Shown in pieces: positions 58,061-64,000 of a DNA stretch of 64,000 bases (positions are counted from its first letter, which is position 1; each line of letters starts with the position of its first letter). Made by a program: the position numbers and the translations under genes. The stretch spans positions 14,593,001 through 14,657,000 of the forward strand of contig OX940866.1 in NCBI GenBank assembly GCA_954871525.1, written 5' to 3'. The stretch is from Parietaria judaica. Taxonomy: Eukaryota > Streptophyta > Magnoliopsida > Rosales > Urticaceae. The notes under the pieces are model-generated. The model was not told the origin of the DNA and did no database searches. It saw only the letters and a program-made list of their open reading frames with translations.

Positions 58061-58410
58061 AGGCCCGTTGTAAATCTCTACAAGCCCTCAAATGCGAAAA
58101 AGGATGGGCAATTCAATGCTGAAGGGATGTGCGTAAGATTCGAGGCTGACAGGTTGTTGGGAAAGCAAATCAAGGTGGGTCCCAGACCCGAGCAACGTTG
58201 AGAGATCTTCGTCGCTAAGAGGTTCGTCGGGATTTAGGCAAGCAAAGGAGGCCTAGCGAGGAAACGGAGCGGCTTAGCAATATGACCACGCGAGGAGCCG
58301 AAGAAGTAATCGCCGACCAGGAACCAAAAGAGGCCGGCTAGAGCCAATCTCCTAAATAGTTAATACTTTATTTTACCAAGTGTATACACTTGATAAAATG
58401 GGGGACTAAC
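58061..58410. other. Internal region before the 3' LTR
   Basis: No coding region. It ends with the polypurine-like AAATGGGGGACTAAC (58396-58410). Confidence 0.6.
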
Positions 58411-59169
58411 TGTTGAGGTCGGATTTGGTCAAATCCATCCCCAACACAACTCGTGTCGTTTTGTCCATAAACGACATGAGGGAGGCGAGGGAGTTCACCA
58501 GCGAAGGAGGTTATCCCCGAGGAGGGCCATCCCCGAGGAAGAATACCCCCGAAGAGGTTCATCCGCGAGGGGATGCAGCCACGCGAGCAAGCAAGTTGCG
58601 ATGAAGCGTCCCATCACACCCGACGAGGAACTTCATCGTGATGATTGTGTGCAGGGTCGAATGACCCTTGACGAGACGTGCATTTAATGAAGCCGACCTA
58701 CCCACTCGATGAGAGCATCAGCGATGAAGGCCTGCAGAGCCGAATGACGGCTGACGAGATGCGCATTTAATACGGCGCACCTACCCATAACGGCAGCTTG
58801 CTCGGATTTGACGTAAAGCAAGGATAAGCCCTGCCGCCCTCGAATCACGTCAGAGAGTGATGATTAAAGAGAAAAAAGGCGGGAAATATGCAAGGGGAAG
58901 GCATTGTAAACTCTATAAAAGGGAAGACAAGCCTCAGTTGTAAGGGGCTGGAAAAAAGGGAGTGGAAAACCTGGTAATAGAAAAAGGTCAAGGAAAGAGA
59001 GAAATCAGAGGCTCATGATCCTTCATCTGTCCAGCTATTCAACGGAAGAAAACCGAGCTCATTTCGGAAATTATAATAAAACAGAGATATTCATCATTCG
59101 TTGTTATTTGTTTATTATTTGATGATTGTCTTTGTGACTGGAAAAGGGTGGTGAAAATCCCCCTCTACA
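58411..59169 (+). repeat. 3' LTR of the 10.3-kb element
   Basis: 759 bp, about 99% identical to the 5' LTR by eye, followed by ATTAC. Confidence 0.9.
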
Positions 59170-59195
59170 ATTACTATGTATATTTCTACAGATAG

Positions 59196-60059
59196 AAAAT
59201 TCTATGGAAGAGAGAAAATGCGGAGTACCGGAAGAGAGAATTAGCTGCTTAGTTTCAGTCATTTCTTTGCTTTTAGCAGCTGTCATGGGCTTGGGAATTG
59301 GGCCGTAGTAACAGGCTCCGGAACACTACTCTATTAAAATAAAGATGTGGGAATTCACCATGTTGAATTCCCCGTCATCCGTAGAATCGTTCTTGGGATC
59401 AGTTCCTATCCCGATATATATTGGGAGTTTGTTCCTGGGAGACTGGAATGACGGGCATCGAAAAAATTGAAATATTTTTGCAGTTAAGTTACCGAAATAA
59501 TATTATGTAATCGGAATATTTGTCTTCTGCACATTCCTTATTATTTATGTACATAAAAGCCACATTATTGTAATTAACAATTGTACGTTCTCTGCTTATT
59601 TCATTTCTGTATAGGGACGTTTGTTTTTCTCAAATTAGAAATAAAAAATATAAAAAGTTTCTTAAGTCTGCTTTCAAATATTTTATCCCGAATAACGGGC
59701 CATTCATCTGAATTCGGAATGCCACTAACTGGGATATTAGCGGCATAAATACCAAAAGTATTTGAAAAATCAACGTTAAATGCCCATTCTTTGTTTGGTA
59801 TTCGTCTATAAAATGATAGAAAAGTATTGATATTTTTTCTAGCTAAAACAAAGAACACGTATCAAACGTTGGCTTTTCAAACACTTTTGGCATTTATGCC
59901 GCAAATAACCCAAATAAAAAATTCTCGAGTCTACTTTCAAATATTTTGTCCGGAACAATGGCCACCCATCCGGAATCGGAATTCCGGTTCCGATATGCAT
60001 GCTTATGAATTATATACTGTTCCAATCTTGTGTGACTAATATTCGATCCCATATTTCAG
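59196..60059 (+). other. Remainder of ASCH gene 2 intron 10
   Basis: Noncoding AT-rich DNA ending in ATATTTCAG at 60059, the acceptor of the last exon. A diverged local duplication (about 59625-59810 and 59835-60000) shares words such as TCAAATATTTT and GAATTCGGAAT/GGAATCGGAATTCC. Confidence 0.5.
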
Positions 60060-60119
60060 GTCATTGGATTTCTTGAACCGTATTCAGAGAATGGTCGCTC
60101 AGCAAAATGGAGGCACTGA

Positions 60120-61767
60120 AGAAGGAATGTAGTCTTTTTGCATTAATTTGGCAACATCGAGTGTCTTTTTATCCATTGATGTCTCCTTTTTAGAGACAAA
60201 CTAGATAGAGATAGCTTAGTGCTATGAAATCTGTTTTGTATATATCAATTTTTCTGTCATTTTCTTGGTGTCATGTACTGCTTGGAAGACACAAAGCAAT
60301 TTTTGTGTCATCTCAATCTTTGATATCGTGCCGTTATTTAATCAATCTTTTTTCCTTTTCCTTTTCTGGTGAGGCTCATCTCTCGTCTCTTGCCATGCAT
60401 GTCATTTCTATGCCATTTGTGGACTTGTATTTCCCATCACCTTTAAACTTTTCACTTAATTGTCCAAATGCTCCCTCTATTACGAGGTACGTGCAAAAAT
60501 TACCCATTTGAAAAAAGTGAGGCAATTAGTCATGCATGACGGCTACTAAAATGGATAGAAATGTCTAAAAAAATTGAGTTTTAGGACAATTTTATGTAAT
60601 TAAACACGTAAAAAAATATGGATTTTACAATAATAAATAATTTCGTAATGTTTTTATTTTGTGCTCAATTATATAATCCATAGACCATTTTAACATTCAT
60701 AGACTATTTGTGCTACTAAATTATGATAAAAGAATTAGTTGCGCTTTTTTTTTTTCTTTCTTAAAAAAAATATATATTTGTGCACATACGTATTAAGCTT
60801 TTTTAACTATTAAAGTTTCTCCTTGATTTTCTGACATAAGTTAGCCTCAAGTGATGGGAATAGTATTTGTGATTCACTTGACAGCATGAAAGAAAACATC
60901 CAACACTAACATTATATCCCCTCTTTTGCAGCTCATATAATGTCCACACTTTTCTACATTATTGCATAACTGGTGTTATTCTTTTTTAGGCTATATATAT
61001 AACCGTCTTTAGGTAATTCCCCAGTTAATATCAATGCCATAATTTATATATAAATGTTTCACTGAAATATCCATGAATCGGAACACGAATTTTCGGAAAA
61101 CATTTGGAATATGAGCAAAAGAACCACTTGAGTTGCTTTATTGTTCATGTGGATTTTTGAATATGCTTTCTCCAATTGCTTTATTAACACACTCATCTCG
61201 GGTCGGATCTCTTTATCTTTAAATTGATGCTCGCTGAGCTTAATGAACTTTGATATCATGTTAAGATATCACGGGAATTTATTTAAAGCCAATTGGTAAT
61301 GATGAATGTAACTCAAGACCTTATAAACTTTGTAAAGTCTCTTTAACTTTTTTATTTTAATTATGTATGATTTTTTTATAAAGTAAACTAATACTGTAAT
61401 TGACTAAAAAACGATAATAAGCTATGAAAGAAAACAAAATAAGAATTTTAACTAGAACTTGACTTTTTCAATCAACGAGCTTCTTTTTCTAAGCCATAAT
61501 AAACTTGGGTCATTTTTATTTTAGCGATTTGCATCAAGCTCAAACTTCCTTCTGGCAAGCGTGCTCCTCCATGAGCACACACTAGAATAAGAGGTAAAAA
61601 TTTCGAGACGTTATAAACTTTGTCAAGTCCGTTTGTCTTTATTAAACAATATGTTGTGTTTTAGACAAGAAATATTTGAAAATCATTTGGTATTGACTAA
61701 ACAGCTAAATTTATGGACTTGATTGACATAGCTTGATTTTCTGAATAATGATATTGGTCGACATCTT

Positions 61768-61816
<49 letters not shown>

Positions 61817-62059
61817 TAAATACATGCATATTGTTTGCCAATATATACCACTTTGATTTTGGCAATAATGATATTGGTCGACATCTTATATACCACATAT
61901 GTATATGTATTCACATCACATATATAGATAGATACATGCATTGTTTGCCAATATATAGCATTTTGATTTTGGCAGATACATATTATGTCACACAATCATT
62001 GATGCTTCTTTTTCTAAGCCTTATTATTGGGTTGAGTGCTATATGCATTATTTAACACT
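60120..62059. other. 3' flank and intergenic DNA
   Basis: Downstream of ASCH gene 2; no gene recognised. A direct duplication of about 105 bp lies at 61744-61865 and 61867-61978 (shared AATGATATTGGTCGACATCT and TTGTTTGCCAATATATA). Copy 1 has acquired an AT array at 61770-61813. Confidence 0.55.
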
Positions 62060-64000
62060 TGTTTTCAATGACGTTCTGAGCTTAAGCTTGACTTAGTCCG
62101 CCACATTGAGGAAGTCAGGCCGGGTATCGACCAGAACCAAGGACGGACAAGAGTTCAACCCAGCTCGGGTGAACACGAGCAGAGTATCCGGATAGAAGGC
62201 AAGCCCAGCCCGGGGCAGACGAGCAGGCCAACTCGGGGACAGAGGAGATGTCCGGGAAGGAAAGGGAAAGTCAGTAACTACCCAGCAAGGAAAGCGTAGC
62301 TTGAGGAGCAAGCAAAGATCGAGTCAAAGATTTGATGAGATTATTTAGGGTAGTTTCCCGATTTTGTGCGATTCTGTTAGCTAGGGTTTTCGCCTATGTG
62401 AGGCTATATAAACCTAGCATTGTACACTTTGTAAGGAGCTGAGTCCATTAGAGTTTTTCGAGTTTATCTTCTTGTAATTTACCTTCGATTATCAATAGAG
62501 AAATTCTTCTCCCAGAAGTTCGTGCTCTTCAATTTCTGTTCGATTTTTCTTTGGTGTTGTTCGTGTTTCTTTGGAGATCCGTGAATTTGGGAACTAACAA
62601 GTGGTATCCGAGCTTCAATCCAAGAACATGTCTTCATCAGAGTCACCGATCGAAGGAGCTCTGGAGGCGCAGAAACCAGACTCCGGAGAAGGCACGGTTA
62701 CGCTCCACTACCCCATGCTCAGGAAGAGCAATTACGCCGTGTGGGCGTTGAAGATGAGGGTAATTCTGTAGGCGCAAAGAGTATGGGAGGCCGTAGAGAA
62801 CGGCGGTGTCGAAGGGCGCAAGGAAAGAATGGCTCTAGCCGCAATCTACCAAGCAGTTCCAGAAGATGTTCTTCTCATGCTCGCCGAGAAGGATTCCGCA
62901 AAGGAAGCATGGAAAACTCTTCAGACCATGCACATGGGCGCAGATCGCGTCAAGGAAGCAAAGGTCCAGACCTTGAAGAGTGAGTTCGAGGTGATGAGGA
63001 AGAGGGAGAGCGAATCGATTGATGATTTCGCTATGCGGCTCACGTCCATTGTGTCTGGCATACGCTCGCTGGGAGACAAGGTGGAAGAGACCACCGTCGT
63101 CAAGAAGTTTCTCCGAGCAGTGCCTCACAAGTACATGCAAATCGTGACATCGATAGAGCAGTTCGGCGACCTTAACACCATGACGGTCGAGGGGGTTATT
63201 GGTCGCCTCAAAGCCCACGAGGAGAGACTTCGGGGTTACGTTGACAGAGAAGAGGAGAAGCACCTCCTGCTCACGCATGAAGATTGGATGGCCAGACAAC
63301 AGAAAACCGGGGGAGCCGAGTTTTCTTCAAATTCCTCAGGTCGGAGCAGCTTTGGTGGAGAATTCTGAGGTCGCGGACAAGGTCGTGGATGAGGTCGAGG
63401 TCGGGATCAGCGAGGTCGCGGCAGTAGTGCACCCCGTCAAGGAAGCACGACCAAGAGAGACAAGAGAACAATGAAGTGCTACAATTGTCCGAAGCAGGAA
63501 CCAGGGCGAAGAGGCGAATCTAGCGAGATTCCCAGACGATCAACCTGCATTGCTTTTTGCCGAGCAGGAAACGCACCTGGACGAATAGAATGGCGAGAGT
63601 AACGTTAAGGCTCGGGCAGGAGTGATCAGTGTGCCGATCAGCCCAGAGACCGAGCAGACCTATCCGGAGGAAACTAGCGAGAAAGTTTTCCAGATCGAGG
63701 ACAAGGTTATTGCAAACCTCCTCGTAGATGGAGAGAAGAGAGTCAGTACCGATGTATGTTACTTAGACAACGGAGCTAGAAACCACATGACTGGGGACCG
63801 AGCTAAGTTTGAAGAGCTCAATGAGAAGATCACAGGCAACGTGAAATTTGGCGACAGATCAGTCGTAGAGATCAGAGGCAGAGGGTTAATCCTGTTCGAG
63901 TGCAAGAACGACGACCAGCGTCTGATGACCCAGGTGTATTTCATCCCGAAGTTGAAGAGCAATATCATCAGTCTAGGGCAGATGACTGAGATCGGGAACA
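62060..64000 (+). mobile_element. Ty1/copia retrotransposon, 5' part, runs off the window
   Basis: The 5' LTR ends with CTAACA at 62599; its start is uncertain (about 62060-62090). The LTR has a TATA box CTATATAAA at about 62404. TGGTATCCGAGC (62602-62613) is a near match to the initiator tRNA-Met primer site. Gag and protease follow; integrase and reverse transcriptase would lie beyond 64000. Confidence 0.8.
62628..64000 (+). pseudogene. copia gag-protease reading frame with nonsense codons, partial
   Basis: ATG 62628. A UBN2-type gag (SNYAVWALKMRVIL, EAWKTLQTMHMGADRVKEAK, ESIDDFAMRLTSIVSGIRSL) ends in a GRG-rich tract and a decayed zinc knuckle (CYNCPKQEPG); later the protease CYLDNGARNHMTGD. 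In-frame stops: TAG 62769-62771, TGA 63366-63368 and another TGA about 24 bases on. The two TGA codons sit in a run of GGTCGA/GGTCGT repeats, where TGA is one C-to-T change from CGA. A frame change or deletion separates knuckle and protease (about 63500-63600). Confidence 0.8.

Larger units (their letters stand above)
48869..59169 (+). mobile_element. LTR retrotransposon, Ty3/gypsy Tat-like, non-autonomous (10.3 kb)
   Basis: Two 759-bp LTRs (TGTTGAGG...CTCTACA) differ at about eight positions. A perfect ATTAC duplication flanks them (48864-48868, 59170-59174). The tract AAATGGGGGACTAAC before the right LTR is a polypurine tract, so the element is in plus orientation. No gag or pol domain is visible. 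Contents are a MULE fragment, an inverted LTR end, an F-box/LRR pseudogene, 55-bp and 296-bp tandem arrays and a long antisense ORF with a Transposase_28-like domain. Antisense extra ORFs and tandem arrays before the 3' LTR are known features of the Tat lineage. Confidence 0.88.
47811..59190 (-). mobile_element. Ty1/copia derivative, internally deleted, hosting a second LTR element
   Basis: Minus-strand copia. Its 5' LTR is at the right (48727-48868 plus 59175-59190, about 158 bp), split by a later 10.3-kb insertion. The primer site TGGTATCAGAGCC (48714-48726, minus) adjoins it and matches initiator tRNA-Met, typical of copia. The left LTR survives as 47 bp (47811-47857), joined directly to coding sequence, so most of integrase and reverse transcriptase was deleted. 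Most of gag is missing as well. A perfect GATAG duplication frames the whole. Confidence 0.85.
34039..60119 (+). pseudogene. ASCH-domain gene 2, pseudogene interrupted by nested retrotransposons
   Basis: Eleven exons can be traced: 34039-34192, 34623-34813, 34899-34959, 35064-35112, 35863-35917, 35988-36075, 46155-46277, 46355-46480, 46773-46866, 47553-47707, 60060-60119. Exons 3-6 match gene 1 in length (61, 49, 55, 88). Conserved blocks include EPYFSQMKG, GELKTIDGRSAV, FRKFYPEEKEQSNGVVALCL, PPPRSALMSSFLLPYKK, GARTLAKHVHRSSHKYGG, LNLHIVQPHGEVFEIR and a final VIGFLEPYSENG..KWRH. Lesions: TAG at 34682-34684 and 34778-34780 in exon 2, and an apparent one-base shift in a TATATATA run near 46248. 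Intron 6 holds a 9.35-kb LTR element and intron 10 an 11.4-kb nested pair. Splice sites remain intact, so the sequence loss is modest. Confidence 0.8.

Overview
This window is plant nuclear DNA, very probably a eudicot. It has a P-class pentatricopeptide repeat gene, intron-rich genes of the plant ASCH-domain type, AT-rich noncoding DNA and a dense load of plant transposons (hAT, MITE, Helitron, MULE, Ty3/gypsy-like and Ty1/copia). I saw no bacterial, organellar, rRNA, tRNA or CRISPR features. The species cannot be named from this sequence.

Layout: 1-1347 holds no gene. 1348-5710 is a full-length hAT element with a broken transposase. A 977-bp hAT-type MITE (5716-6692) inserted exactly at its right end. 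6882-10309 is an eight-exon ASCH-domain gene (252 aa). 10872-12461 (minus) is an intact PPR gene. 12898-20285 is a Helitron (minus) with a captured exon. 20.56-33.7 kb is a MULE-related composite. It holds a MuDR-type transposase pseudogene, an intact GRF zinc-finger gene, a Transposase_28-like pseudogene, an F-box pseudogene, a Ulp1-like pseudogene and an intact DUF1985 gene. Its spacers are studded with the octamer TAGCGGTA.

34039-60119 is a second ASCH gene, now a pseudogene. I can follow 11 exons over 26 kb because retrotransposons sit in two of its introns. A 9.35-kb LTR element (36623-45976, TSD GGAAT) fills intron 6. Intron 10 carries a copia derivative (47811-59190, TSD GATAG), and a 10.3-kb LTR element (48869-59169, TSD ATTAC) is inserted in that copia's LTR. 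The 10.3-kb element carries a MULE fragment, an inverted piece of its own LTR, a SKIP14-like F-box/LRR pseudogene, 55-bp and 296-bp tandem arrays, and a long antisense ORF with a Transposase_28-like domain and two related coiled coils. 62.06-64.0 kb is the 5' end of a copia element that runs off the window.

The likely working host genes are ASCH gene 1 and the PPR gene; the GRF zinc-finger and DUF1985 ORFs are also lesion-free. The best candidate for an undescribed system is the 20.5-33.7 kb MULE composite: several accessory genes and an element-wide octamer in one unit. The best resolved structural results are the target-site duplications, which give the order of insertion for five elements. 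All calls come from reading the sequence; no database search was run.
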